64,000 bases of DNA from Acidobacteriota bacterium (GTDB taxonomy: Bacteria; Acidobacteriota; Thermoanaerobaculia; Multivoradales; Multivoraceae). Location of the stretch: positions 2,881,778-2,945,777 of the forward strand of contig JAPOWR010000001.1 of NCBI GenBank assembly GCA_026707545.1, read 5' to 3'. Every line of letters starts with the position of its first letter. Position 1 is the first letter of the stretch. Made by a program: the position numbers and the translations under genes. Positions 6,575-15,791 of this stretch are shown piece by piece. The notes under the pieces were generated by a model. The model saw only the letters and a program-made list of their open reading frames with translations. It did not search any database and was not told the origin of the DNA.

Positions 6575-9421
6575 ATGGCCCGACGATCCGCCCTGCTCCA
6601 TGCCGCCGTCGGCGGCCTGGTCTGCACTCTCCTCCTGACCGGCTCGCTCGCCGCCCAGCCCATTCCATCGCTCACCGGCGACGACGTCGTCTCCGTCCGG
6701 GTGCGTTTCGGGATCACGGACACCGAACCGCAGTCCTGGGACGGCTCGGTCGAGGTCTCGAACGGCGATCTGCTGGCGCTGCGGAACTGGAGCGCCCATC
6801 CGTCGGAGTCGGTCAACGGCGCGAGTTGGACGATGGCAACCAGGCCCGGGATGAACTACCCGCGCCGGGTCTACCAGTGGGAGGACCCGAAGGGGACGGT
6901 GACCTACCTACACCACCCTGGAGTCGTCGTCGATGTGGCGGCGCAGTCGGGGACGCGGCTCGCGTTCTCGACTCCCCACGGCGACTTCGACCTCCGGCCG
7001 TCCGACCTCCGGGTCGGCGAAGAACTCGCATTCCTCGACGGCGCCGTGCTGGCCGACCGGGTCGCTCCGGCGGAACCGCTGTCGTCGCCGGAAGTCGAGA
7101 GCGACTTCGCGACGATGACGAGCGGCGAGGACGGCGAGGTATGGGCGGCCTGGACCGCCTACCGGGACGGCGGTGTCTCGATCATCGCGAGGCGCTTCGA
7201 CGGCTCGGCCTGGCAGCCGGCGATCCAGGTCACCGACGAACCGGGCGACCGCCTGATGCCGAAGCTCGCGCGCGACCGCAGGGGACGCCCCTGGGTCGTC
7301 TGGTCCGAGCAGGTGGACGGCAACTTCGACCTCTACGGCCGCTACCTGCAGAGCGTCGCCGACGGCTCCTGGTCGGCCACCGAACGCCTGACCTACGCGC
7401 CTCAGGCCGACATCGAACACGAGCTGGCCAGCGACGCGGAGGGCAACCTGTGGCTGGTCTGGCAGGGCTTCCGCGACGGCCGCTCCGACATCTTCGCCCG
7501 CCGCCACGACGGTTCCCGCTGGTCGGCCGAAGGACCCGTCTCGACCTCCGCGGCCAACGACTGGACCCCCGCCGTCGCAGCCTGCGGCGACGGTCGGGTC
7601 TTCGTCGCCTGGGACACCTACGACCAGGGCAACTACGACATCCAGTTGCGCAGCTTCGCCGGCACCGGCTGGAGCGATGTGGTCCCGGTAGCCGACACGC
7701 CGAAGTTCGAGGCCCACGTGTCGATCGCCTGCGACGCCCGGAACCGCCTCTGGGCTGCCTGGAACGAGAGCGGCTTCCAGTGGGGCAAGGACTCGGGCTT
7801 CGAGATCTACAAGGAGGCGACGCGCCTCTACGAGTGGCGCACTCTTGCGGTGGCGGTGTGGAACGGCCTCCGCTGGCAGGTGCCCGAAGCCGACGTGAAC
7901 GAGCTGCTCGAGCGCGAACTACCCGAGTACATCCCGGGCTTCAACGACCTGCCGGTGCTGCGGACCGATGCCGACGGCAGGATGTGGCTGTTCTTCCGCC
8001 ACCGCACGATCCGAGCCCGCGACACGCCGGACTTCACGCCGGCACACCGCGCCGCCTGGCAGATCTTCGGCACGGCGTACGTCGGCGGCGAGTGGACGCG
8101 GCCACTCCACTTGCCCTTCAGCCGCGGCCGCCAGGACGTGCGCTGGGAACTGGCCTCGGACGGGCAAGGCAACCTGTTCGCGGCCTGGCCGACCGACAGC
8201 CGGGACTCCGAGGAGTACCTCTTCGAGCACTCTTCGATCAACGCGGCGAGACTGCCCGCACTGACCGGCGAAGTCACGCCGCCGCGACTCGTCACGCCGG
8301 AGACACGCGCCTTCACGACCTACCCGGTCCATCCCAATGAAGCCGAGGACGTGGCGCGCATCCGCGCCTACACGATCGAGTCGGAGGGGCGTACCTACCG
8401 CATCTACCGGGGCGACACCCACCGCCACACGGAGTTCTCGCACGACGGCCTGAACGACGGCTCGCTGATGGAGGCCTACCGCTACGCCCTGGACGCCGCC
8501 GAACTCGACTTCCTCGGCGTCAGCGAGCACAACAACCGGGGCGGCCAGGACATCGAGTACGTCAACTGGCTGCACCCCCAGATCGCCGACATCTTCCGGC
8601 TGCCGGGAAGCTTCGTTCCCGTCTACACCTACGAGCGCAGCATCAGCTATCCAGGCGGCCACCGGAACATCCTCTCCGCGAAGCGCGGCATGCCGACCCT
8701 GCCGATCACCGAGGCGGAGTCACAGAGCGAGGAAGGCGCGGCGCGACTGTTCGCGTACCTCCGGGAGCACGACGCGATCTCGATCCCCCACACCTCGGCC
8801 ACCGGCATGGGCACCGACTGGCGCGACAACGACCCGGAGGTGGAACCTCTGGTCGAGATCTACCAGGGCGACCGCACGTCGGCGGAGTACGAAGGGGCTC
8901 CCCGGGCAGCCACCCGTGAGAAGCCGATCGGCCAGCAGGGCGGCTTTCAGCCCGCTGGGTTCGTCTGGAACGCCTGGGCGAAGGGCTACAAGCTCGGCGT
9001 ACAGGCGGCGTCGGATCACATCTCGACTCACATCTCCTACGCCGCCACGATCGCCGAGGACTTCACCACCCAGGGCCTACTCGACGCGATGAAGCAGCGC
9101 CACTCCTACGCCGCGACGGACAACATCATCCTCGACTACCGGATGCGGGCGAACGGCCGGGAGTACCTCCAGGGCGACATCGCCGAGGTCTCGGGCCGCT
9201 TCGAACTGGTGGTCAAGGTGATCGGCACGGCCCGCATCGAGCAGGTCGACATCATCCGCGACCAGACCTTCCTGTACAACCGCCAGAACCTGGACCAGGA
9301 GGTCGACCTGACATTCGTCGACAGCGACGTGGAACCTGGCGAGCACTACTACTATGTGCGGGTGATCCAGAAGAACAAGGAGATCGCCTGGTCGTCGCCG
9401 ATCTGGGTGACGGTCGAGTAG
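6575..9421 (+). CDS. Exported two-domain protein: propeller-like repeats plus DUF3604 PHP domain
   Basis: The protein has 948 aa, with TGGAGGAG 2 nt before the ATG. A signal peptide ends near SLAAQP (about residue 28). Residues about 170-570 contain repeated W..W...RDG blocks, for example WAAWTAYRDGG, WVVWSEQVDGN, WLVWQGFRDGRSD and VFVAWDTYDQGNYD, like sialidase/BNR propeller blades. The C-terminal third is DUF3604: RGDTHRHTEFSHDG (His616, His618), LGVSEHNN, SIPHTSATGMGTDWRDND and QAASDHISTHISYA. It ends AWSSPIWVTVE. DUF3604 has no established activity; a metal-dependent hydrolase working outside the cytoplasm is the natural inference, with the propeller perhaps binding substrate. A close paralogue with the same architecture lies at 37819. 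Confidence 0.9.
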   Translation: MARRSALLHAAVGGLVCTLLLTGSLAAQPIPSLTGDDVVSVRVRFGITDTEPQSWDGSVEVSNGDLLALRNWSAHPSESVNGASWTMATRPGMNYPRRVYQWEDPKGTVTYLHHPGVVVDVAAQSGTRLAFSTPHGDFDLRPSDLRVGEELAFLDGAVLADRVAPAEPLSSPEVESDFATMTSGEDGEVWAAWTAYRDGGVSIIARRFDGSAWQPAIQVTDEPGDRLMPKLARDRRGRPWVVWSEQVDGNFDLYGRYLQSVADGSWSATERLTYAPQADIEHELASDAEGNLWLVWQGFRDGRSDIFARRHDGSRWSAEGPVSTSAANDWTPAVAACGDGRVFVAWDTYDQGNYDIQLRSFAGTGWSDVVPVADTPKFEAHVSIACDARNRLWAAWNESGFQWGKDSGFEIYKEATRLYEWRTLAVAVWNGLRWQVPEADVNELLERELPEYIPGFNDLPVLRTDADGRMWLFFRHRTIRARDTPDFTPAHRAAWQIFGTAYVGGEWTRPLHLPFSRGRQDVRWELASDGQGNLFAAWPTDSRDSEEYLFEHSSINAARLPALTGEVTPPRLVTPETRAFTTYPVHPNEAEDVARIRAYTIESEGRTYRIYRGDTHRHTEFSHDGLNDGSLMEAYRYALDAAELDFLGVSEHNNRGGQDIEYVNWLHPQIADIFRLPGSFVPVYTYERSISYPGGHRNILSAKRGMPTLPITEAESQSEEGAARLFAYLREHDAISIPHTSATGMGTDWRDNDPEVEPLVEIYQGDRTSAEYEGAPRAATREKPIGQQGGFQPAGFVWNAWAKGYKLGVQAASDHISTHISYAATIAEDFTTQGLLDAMKQRHSYAATDNIILDYRMRANGREYLQGDIAEVSGRFELVVKVIGTARIEQVDIIRDQTFLYNRQNLDQEVDLTFVDSDVEPGEHYYYVRVIQKNKEIAWSSPIWVTVE

Positions 9422-9426
9422 CGCCG

Positions 9427-9523
9427 CCAAACCTGTCGCAGGCTCCATGTTTGGCCCCAGCCCCCACCTCTCCACGACCTCGCTCCGCGGCACTCGCTTC
9501 GCTGCGTTCTGCGGCGCGAGGTC
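9427..9523 (+). other. Intergenic hairpins upstream of the metal-transport operon
   Basis: There are two structures in the 110 bp between genes. CCAAAC (9427-9432) pairs with GTTTGG (9449-9454), with an inner CCTG/CAGG stem, just after the DUF3604 stop, possibly a terminator. GACCTCGC (9476-9483) pairs with GCGAGGTC (9516-9523), the right arm ending 8 nt before the next ATG. The second could be a leader structure that hides the start region, or a REP-like unit. No known riboswitch family is recognised. Confidence 0.4.
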
Positions 9524-9531
9524 CTAGAAGG

Positions 9532-10287
9532 ATGGACGCGGTCTGGGTCCTGGTTTCGGCCGCGGTCGGCATCGGCTTCGTCCACACGCTGATCGGCATC
9601 GACCACACGCTGCCGTTCGTCGTCCTCGGCAAGGCGCGGGGATGGTCGCTGCGGCGGACGCTTTGGGTCACCGGACTGTGCGGCGGCGGGCACGTGGCCT
9701 CGTCGGTCCTCCTCGGCGGCGCCGGCATCGGGCTGGCGATCTTCGCCACCGGTCTCGATCTCCAGGAAGGGCACCACTGGATGGAGGGTCGCGTCGGCGT
9801 CTTCGAATCGATCGAGGCGGTCCGCGGCGATCTGGCGGCGTGGGCGCTCGTCCTCTTCGGTCTGATGTACGCGGCCTGGTCCATGGCGCGCAGGCGCCGG
9901 CAGCAGCGGCACGTCCACGAGCACGCCGGCGGGCTCGTCCATTCCCACGAGCATCCGGCGGCGGGCGCCCACGAGCACCCGAAGGCTCCTGCCGCCGGCA
10001 TTGCCGGGCTCACCGCCTGGAGCCTGTTCGTCATCTTCGTGCTCGGGCCCTGCGAACCGCTGATCCCCATTCTCATGGTGCCGGCCTTCCAGGTCGGCCT
10101 GTGGGCGGTGGTTCCCGTGACGCTGGCATTCGGCGTAACGACGATCGGGACGATGGCGGTCGTCGTGGCGCTCGCCTACCGGGGCCTCGACTTCGTGCGT
10201 TTCCCCAGGCTGCAGGCGCACGTTCACACGCTGAGCGGCCTCGCGATCGCCAGCTCAGGGCTGGCCATCATGCTTTTCGCGGTGTGA
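9532..10287 (+). CDS. TauE/SafE- or NicO-like membrane transporter with His-rich loop
   Basis: The protein has 251 aa, with AGAAGG immediately before the ATG. It has about six transmembrane segments. Conserved marks are FVHTLIGIDHTLPFVVLGKARGW (quoted in part: His18, His25), GGGHVASS (His54) and GPCEPLIPIL (about 172-181). Such a His/Asp pattern in helix 1 and the GPCEP helix occur in TauE/SafE- and NicO/HupE-like exporters. The hydrophilic loop at about 127-149 is rich in His (HVHEH, HSHEH, HEHP), pointing to metal ions as cargo or regulator. It is the first gene of a co-directional block; the P-type ATPase fusion begins 16 bp after its stop. I infer transition-metal efflux. Confidence 0.75.
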   Translation: MDAVWVLVSAAVGIGFVHTLIGIDHTLPFVVLGKARGWSLRRTLWVTGLCGGGHVASSVLLGGAGIGLAIFATGLDLQEGHHWMEGRVGVFESIEAVRGDLAAWALVLFGLMYAAWSMARRRRQQRHVHEHAGGLVHSHEHPAAGAHEHPKAPAAGIAGLTAWSLFVIFVLGPCEPLIPILMVPAFQVGLWAVVPVTLAFGVTTIGTMAVVVALAYRGLDFVRFPRLQAHVHTLSGLAIASSGLAIMLFAV

Positions 10288-10303
10288 GCGCGGCACCCTC
10301 CTG

Positions 10304-13300
10304 ATGGGCGCTCCCAATTTCCAGGTTCACGGCCACGACGATGGCCACGGCCACTCGCACAGCCACGGGCTGCTGCAGCGGATCGGCTACATCGCGCTCT
10401 GCGTCGCGGTCGGGGTCCTGCTGCTGCTCTACCTGCTCGGCGTCGTCCGCACGGTCGCCGGCATCGACCTGGCGCTCATCCTCACCCTGGTCGCCGGCTA
10501 TCCGCTCATCCGCCACGCGATCCTGGACCTGCTCCAGGGACACTTCTCGTCCCACCTGACGATCGCCATCGCGGCTGGCGCCGCGGTGTGGATCGGCGAG
10601 TACTTCGCCGCCGCCGAGGTCATGTTCATCATGCTGATCGGCGAAGGGATCGAGCACTGGACGGTGGACCGCGCCAAGGGAGCGATCGCCGGTTTCGTCG
10701 CCAGCCAGCCCGAGCAGGCGCGGGTGCTGCGCGACGGCACCGAGGAAACCGCGGAGCTCGTGGCGCTCGACGAGGTCGAGATCGGGGACCTCGTGCGGGT
10801 GCTCGCCGGCGAGCGCGTGCCGGTGGACGGGATGATCGAGCGCGGCGAGTCGTCCGTCGACCAGAGCAGCGTCACCGGCGAACCGCTGCCGGCCCAGCTC
10901 GGCGTCGGCGACGCGGTCTGGAGCGGCAGCCTGAACGAGTACGGCGTCCTCGACATCCGCTCCGAGCGAACCGGCAACGACACGACCGTCGCCCGCATCG
11001 CGAGCCTGATCGAGGACGCGCAGAGCCGGCGCGCCCGGGTCGTGCGCACCGCCGACAAGCTGGCCCGGTTCTTCCTCCCCGCGGTGCTGGTCGCGGCCGG
11101 CGGCATCTACCTGTTCACCGGCGAGATGATGCGCACGGTGGCGGCGCTGATCGTCGCCTGCCCGTGCGCCCTGGTACTGGCCACGCCGGCAGCCATGGCC
11201 TCGGCGATCGCGCGGCTGGCCCGCGAGGGCGCGCTGGTCAAGGGCGGCGACGTGATCGAATCGCTGTCGCGCATCGACGCCTGCGTGCTGGACAAGACGG
11301 GCACGCTGACCTGCGGGCGCCCCGCGCTGACCGCGATCGCCCCAGTCGGCGGCTTGGCCGAGAATCGCCTGCTCCGACTCGCGGCAAGCGCTGAGTTGAC
11401 TTCCGAGCACCTGCTCGGGCGGGCGCTGGTCACCGAGGCCCGCGAGCGGCAACTCGAGCTCTCGGAGCCCGAGAACTTCCGGCTCCATCCGGGCCGGGGC
11501 GTGACAGCCACCGTCGGCGGGCACGAGGTCGCGGTCGGCAACCAGGCGCTGCTCGCGGAGGTCGTCGGCGAGGACGGGATGGACGCCGTGGCCGAGAGCG
11601 TCGTGCCCACACCGGGCAGCGGCGAAACGCGGCTGGCCGTCGCCGTCGACGGCGCGCTGGCAGGCGCGCTCGCCCTTGCCGACCCGCTCCGCGATGAAGC
11701 GACCGACGCGGTCGCCGACCTGCGCCAGGCCGGTGTCGATCCGATCGTCATGCTGACCGGCGACGCCGAGGGAACTGCGCGCACGATCGGCCGCCGGGCC
11801 GGCATCGACCAGGTCCAGGCGGAGTTGCTGCCCGAAGACAAGGTAGGCCGGCTCGGCGAGCTTTCCCGCGGCGACCGCAACGTCCTCATGGTCGGTGACG
11901 GAATCAACGACGCGCCGTCACTCGCCGCCGCGTCCGTCGGCGTCGCGATCGGCCACGGCGCCGCCGACCTCTCGGCGGAGGCGGCCCAGGTCGTCCTGCT
12001 GCCCGACCGGCTCGACTACCTGGCGCCCCTGCTCCGCTACGCCCGCCGGGTGGTCGCGCGGATCCGCAGCAGCATCCTGATCTTCGCCTTCGGCATCAAC
12101 TTCGTCGCCGTCGGCTTCGCGGCCTTCGGCTGGCTGCCCCCGGCCGCGGCGGCGATCGTTCACCAGGCCGCGTCGCTACTCGTTATTCTGAACTGTGTCC
12201 GGCTGCTCTACGAGGGGCGAGCGGTGGCCGCACGGGAAGACCGGGGCTTCGGCCGCTTTCGCATGCTCGCCGGTCCCATGGACGGACTGGTCGCCGGCTG
12301 GAAGGCGTTCAACGCCGGTCGGCGCGCGACGGTTCATCGCCTCGAACACGCTCTCCAGGACAGCCCCGCCCGGATCGGGTCCGCGGCCCCCCGGCTGCTG
12401 CGCGCGGCGCCGTTCGCGCTCGCCGCGATCTGGGCGGCGAGCGGCCTGCGCATGATCGATCCCCAGGAAGTCGGCCTCGTGCAGCGCTTCGGCCGCCACG
12501 TCGGCGATGAACTCGGCCCGGGCCTTCACTTGCGCTGGCCGTGGCCGGTCGACCGGGTGATTCGGGTCGAACCGGACCGCCTGCGGATGGCCGCGGTCGG
12601 CTCGCCGCGAGGAACCGTTGCCAGCGAAGCCGGCGCCGAGCCGAGCTACGAGTGGAACGTGCGTCACGCCGGCTTCGACGAGACGCCGCCGCTCGATCGC
12701 CTGATGCTGACCGGCGACGAGAACCTGGTCGAGGTCGCGGCCCGGATCCACTACCGGGTCGCCGACGCCGCCGCCTTCGCCTTCGCCGCGGCCGATCCCG
12801 CGCGACTGGTCGAAGCGAGCGCCGAGCGGTCGCTCCGCACCGTGCTCGCCGGCCACTCGCTAGACGACGTGCTGACCGGCCGGCGCGACGGCATCGAGAA
12901 CGCCTGGCACACGCATCTCGCGGCGCTGCTCGAGAGCCTCGGCGCGGGTGTCGAGGTCGTGAGCGCGACGGTACAGGACGCCCACCCGCCGCTCGATGTC
13001 GTCGACGCCTTCCGTGACGCGGCGAGCGCGCTCGAGGAGCGGGAGACCCTGATAGACGAGGCCGAAGGCTACGCGCTCGAGCGGCTGCCGATTGCCCGCG
13101 GCGAGGCGCGCCGGCAACTCCTCGAAGCCGAGGCGTACCAGAACCGGCGCGTGGAGGCCGGCCGCGGCGAGAGCGAGCGCTTCGAGATGCGCGCCGGAGC
13201 GTACCGGCGCGCGAACGACCTGCACCGGTTCCGGCTCCAGCTCCAGACGATCGAAGACTCGCTTGCCGGCAAACCGAAACTGATCACCGACGCGACCGGC

Positions 13301-13399
13301 GGTCGCAAGCGCTTCGTCTTCGTCGACGAAACGTCCGACCGCCTTCTCGATGTCTTCGTTCCTCCACCGGGTCCGGCCCAGAACGAGGTAGACCAATGA
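10304..13399 (+). CDS. P1B-type heavy-metal ATPase fused to an HflK-like SPFH/band-7 domain
   Basis: The protein has 1031 aa in one uninterrupted frame. The N-terminus is His-rich (HGHDDGHGHSHSHG, about 9-22) and replaces an HMA domain. Pump motifs follow in order: SSVTGEPL (TGE 191-193), ACPCAL (Cys286-Pro-Cys288, transmembrane metal site), the phosphorylation motif DKTGT (Asp330), SEHL (367-370, where SEHP is usual), MLTGD and GDGINDAP (531-538), then two helices with HQAASLLVILN. From about residue 700 comes a new membrane helix and an SPFH domain (DPQEVGLVQRFGR; PGLHLRWPWPVDRV), with a long helical tail to about 960. P1B pumps export metals; HflK-type SPFH proteins form membrane microdomains around FtsH. 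The fusion is not part of standard members of either family. Its stop overlaps the next start (ATGA). Confidence 0.93.
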   Translation: MGAPNFQVHGHDDGHGHSHSHGLLQRIGYIALCVAVGVLLLLYLLGVVRTVAGIDLALILTLVAGYPLIRHAILDLLQGHFSSHLTIAIAAGAAVWIGEYFAAAEVMFIMLIGEGIEHWTVDRAKGAIAGFVASQPEQARVLRDGTEETAELVALDEVEIGDLVRVLAGERVPVDGMIERGESSVDQSSVTGEPLPAQLGVGDAVWSGSLNEYGVLDIRSERTGNDTTVARIASLIEDAQSRRARVVRTADKLARFFLPAVLVAAGGIYLFTGEMMRTVAALIVACPCALVLATPAAMASAIARLAREGALVKGGDVIESLSRIDACVLDKTGTLTCGRPALTAIAPVGGLAENRLLRLAASAELTSEHLLGRALVTEARERQLELSEPENFRLHPGRGVTATVGGHEVAVGNQALLAEVVGEDGMDAVAESVVPTPGSGETRLAVAVDGALAGALALADPLRDEATDAVADLRQAGVDPIVMLTGDAEGTARTIGRRAGIDQVQAELLPEDKVGRLGELSRGDRNVLMVGDGINDAPSLAAASVGVAIGHGAADLSAEAAQVVLLPDRLDYLAPLLRYARRVVARIRSSILIFAFGINFVAVGFAAFGWLPPAAAAIVHQAASLLVILNCVRLLYEGRAVAAREDRGFGRFRMLAGPMDGLVAGWKAFNAGRRATVHRLEHALQDSPARIGSAAPRLLRAAPFALAAIWAASGLRMIDPQEVGLVQRFGRHVGDELGPGLHLRWPWPVDRVIRVEPDRLRMAAVGSPRGTVASEAGAEPSYEWNVRHAGFDETPPLDRLMLTGDENLVEVAARIHYRVADAAAFAFAAADPARLVEASAERSLRTVLAGHSLDDVLTGRRDGIENAWHTHLAALLESLGAGVEVVSATVQDAHPPLDVVDAFRDAASALEERETLIDEAEGYALERLPIARGEARRQLLEAEAYQNRRVEAGRGESERFEMRAGAYRRANDLHRFRLQLQTIEDSLAGKPKLITDATGGRKRFVFVDETSDRLLDVFVPPPGPAQNEVDQ

Positions 13400-14367
13400 C
13401 CGATCACGACCATCATCAACACCACGACCACCACGGTCACAACCACGAGGCGCACCGCCACGACGACGGCGAAAGGCACGAGCATTCGCCGCGCCGGCGC
13501 GCGTCCTGGTGGCGCGCCGGTCTGGTCGCGCTTGCGATCGTCGCGTTGGTCCGATCCGTCTTCGTCGTGCCGGAGACCGAGAGCGCGATCGTCACCCGCT
13601 TCGGCAAGCCGGTCCGGACGATCGAGGAACCGGGCCTCAGGCTCAAGTGGCCGATCGACCGGCGGCTTCGCTTCGACAACCGGGTGCTCCTCTACGATCC
13701 GGCGCCGGCCGAGTTCCTCACCCAGGACAAGAAGAACCTGGTCGTCGACACCGCGGTCGTCTGGCGGATCGCCGACCCGGCGCGGTTCCTGGAGACGATC
13801 GGCGACCGCTCCGGCGCCGAGATGCGGCTGCACGACGTGGTCTGGGCCGGCCTGGCGGCCGCGCTCGGCCGCACGGAACTCTCGCAACTCGTGTCGACCG
13901 AACCGAAGAAACTGCGGATCGAGAAGGTCTCGGCCGAAGTCCGCGAGTCGGCGGTCGCCGTCTCCCTCCCCCAGCTCGGGGTCGAAATCCTCGAAGTCCA
14001 GCTCACCCGCCTGAGCTTCCCGGAGCAGAACCTGGAGTCCGTCTTCGCCCGCATGCGGGCGGAGCGCGAACGGATCGCGAAGGAGTACCGGGCCCAGGGC
14101 GAGGAACAGGCGATGATCATTCGCGCCGAGGCCGACCGGGACCGGGAGTTGATCCTGGCCGGCGCCTACCGTGAAGCCGAGATCCTCCGCGGCCAGGGCG
14201 ACGCCGAGGCGGCCGGCATCTACGGCGACGCCTATCGGCAGGACCCTTCCCTCTACCGCTTCCTGCGTACTCTCGAGTCCTACGAGTCGATCCTCGACGA
14301 CCAGACGACCGTCATCCTGTCGGCGGACTCGGAACTCTTCTCGCTGCTGGGCGGAGCCTCTCAATGA
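13396..14367 (+). CDS. HflC-like SPFH protein with His-rich N-terminal tail
   Basis: The protein has 323 aa. The start overlaps the stop of the ATPase-SPFH fusion (ATGA). The first 30 residues are packed with His and Asp (DHDHHQHHDHHGHNHE, then HRHDDGERHEH), followed by a single transmembrane helix (about 39-57) and an HflC-type SPFH domain: FVVPETESAIVTRFGKPV, EPGLRLKWPIDR and FLTQDKKNLVVDTAVVWRI. A helical C-terminal tail includes RAEADRDRELILAGAYREAE. HflC normally partners HflK around FtsH and lacks a metal-binding tail; here the tail suggests metal sensing or handing of metal to the pump. No FtsH gene is nearby. Translation is coupled to both neighbours. Confidence 0.9.
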   Translation: MTDHDHHQHHDHHGHNHEAHRHDDGERHEHSPRRRASWWRAGLVALAIVALVRSVFVVPETESAIVTRFGKPVRTIEEPGLRLKWPIDRRLRFDNRVLLYDPAPAEFLTQDKKNLVVDTAVVWRIADPARFLETIGDRSGAEMRLHDVVWAGLAAALGRTELSQLVSTEPKKLRIEKVSAEVRESAVAVSLPQLGVEILEVQLTRLSFPEQNLESVFARMRAERERIAKEYRAQGEEQAMIIRAEADRDRELILAGAYREAEILRGQGDAEAAGIYGDAYRQDPSLYRFLRTLESYESILDDQTTVILSADSELFSLLGGASQ

Positions 14368-15296
14368 GGCTCCGCGGCATCCTCGCCGCAGCGCTGACCC
14401 TGGCGCTCATGTGGCTGGCCTGGGGCGTCTACTTCGTCGCCCCGGACGAAGAGGCGGTGACCCGTGTCCTGGGCAAGGTGCGCCCAACCGCGGCAGGGCC
14501 CGGCCTGCACTGGAACTGGCCGCGGCCCGTCGGCCGGGTGGACAAGCTGAAGGTGCGGGAAGCCAAGCGGCTGACGCTCGGCTTCGCGGCGGCCGACCGG
14601 GTGCTCGGCGGCGACGCGACGCCGGCAGAGGCGCGGTGGTTGACCGGCGACCGCAACGTCGTCCATGTGCGGCTCGTCGTCCTCTACGCGATCCACGATC
14701 CGCTCGCCTACTCGCTGCGCTTCGCGGACGTCGAGTCGCTGCTCGAGACCAGCGGGCGCAGCGCGCTGCTTGAAGTCGTCGCCGGCATGGGCGTCGACGA
14801 GCTGCTGACGACCGGCAAGGTGGCGGTGCAGCAGAGCGTCCAGGCCGCCTCGCAGGAGCTGTTCGATCGGTTCGGGACCGGCGTCACCGTCCTGTCCGCG
14901 AGTCTCGAAGGGGTGAGCCCGCCGAGTCTTGTCCGCGAGGCCTTCAACGACGTCGCCAGCGCCCGGGAGGACCGCGACCGCCTGATCCGCGAGGCGGAGA
15001 GCTACCGCAACGAGGTCGTCCCGGTGGCGCGCGGCGAGGCGCGCGCGCTCGTCGCCGGGGCCGAGAGCTTCCGCACCGCCGAAGTCGAGAGGGCGACCGG
15101 TGAGGCCGACCGGTTCCGCTCGATCGCGAACGCCGACCAGGGAGCGCGCGCCGAGATCCGCACGCGCACCTATCTGGAGACGATGGAACGGGTCCTCCCC
15201 CGCATGCGGAAGACGATTCTCGAGCCCGGTCAGAGCACGATCGACATTGACTTCCTCCGCCGCGAGCTGACACCTGGGTCGAACGGCCAGCCGTGA
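14364..15296 (+). CDS. HflK-like SPFH protein
   Basis: The protein has 310 aa and starts in an ATGA overlap with the HflC-like gene. One N-terminal transmembrane helix (about 5-24) is followed by an SPFH domain: FVAPDEEAVTRVLGKV, GPGLHWNWPRPVGRVDKL and RWLTGDRNVVHVRLVVLYAI, which is the HflK-type strand order. A helical region rich in Arg, Glu and Ala (REAESYRNEVVPVARGEARA) supports oligomerisation. With the SPFH domain of the pump and the HflC-like protein it makes three SPFH modules in one transcript, so a hetero-oligomeric ring around the pump is plausible. It could also act on FtsH as ordinary HflK does. Confidence 0.88.
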   Translation: MRLRGILAAALTLALMWLAWGVYFVAPDEEAVTRVLGKVRPTAAGPGLHWNWPRPVGRVDKLKVREAKRLTLGFAAADRVLGGDATPAEARWLTGDRNVVHVRLVVLYAIHDPLAYSLRFADVESLLETSGRSALLEVVAGMGVDELLTTGKVAVQQSVQAASQELFDRFGTGVTVLSASLEGVSPPSLVREAFNDVASAREDRDRLIREAESYRNEVVPVARGEARALVAGAESFRTAEVERATGEADRFRSIANADQGARAEIRTRTYLETMERVLPRMRKTILEPGQSTIDIDFLRRELTPGSNGQP

Positions 15297-15772
15297 GGAT
15301 GAGCCGCAACGTCGGCGCGACGGCGCTGACCGTCGTGGTGCTCGCGGCCGGCCTGGCTGTCGCCCTGCGCGACCGCCTGCCGGAGCGCGGGGAGGATGCG
15401 GGCGATCCGAGCGACGTCTTCTGGGAGATGGTCGACGTCAGCCGCGAGGGCGCGGCGGATGCCTATCTCGATCTCTTCGCCGGCGAGGTGCGCGAGCAAC
15501 TGGAGACGGTGCGCGACGAAATGGGCGATGCCGCCTTCCGGCAGTACCTCCGCCAGCGGATCGCCGGCCTCAAGGGAGTCGCCGTGACCGGCAAGGAGGA
15601 TCTTGGCGACACCGTGCGCCTCGAGGTCGAGTACGTTCGGGAAGCGAGCTACGAGACGCAATCCCTGGACGTTCGAGCCACTCGCGGGCGCTGGCGCATC
15701 GTTGCCCTCGGGCCGACGCACGAGCGCGAACCGCCGGTTCCCTACGGCACGCCGGTTGGCCCTGCCGAATGA
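15293..15772 (+). CDS. Small membrane-anchored protein, NTF2-like fold possible
   Basis: The protein has 159 aa. The GTG start overlaps the HflK-like stop (GTGA); an ATG two codons later at 15299 is an alternative. An N-terminal hydrophobic segment (about 8-25) is followed by a soluble domain with VSREGAADAYLDLFAGEVREQLE, here shown only in part, and RGRWRIVALGP near the end. The helix-then-sheet pattern resembles NTF2-like/DUF4878 proteins, but I do not recognise a specific family. Coupling to the SPFH genes argues for a role in the same complex. Confidence 0.65.
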   Translation: MRMSRNVGATALTVVVLAAGLAVALRDRLPERGEDAGDPSDVFWEMVDVSREGAADAYLDLFAGEVREQLETVRDEMGDAAFRQYLRQRIAGLKGVAVTGKEDLGDTVRLEVEYVREASYETQSLDVRATRGRWRIVALGPTHEREPPVPYGTPVGPAE

Positions 15773-15791
15773 CGGCAGGAGGAAGATCACG

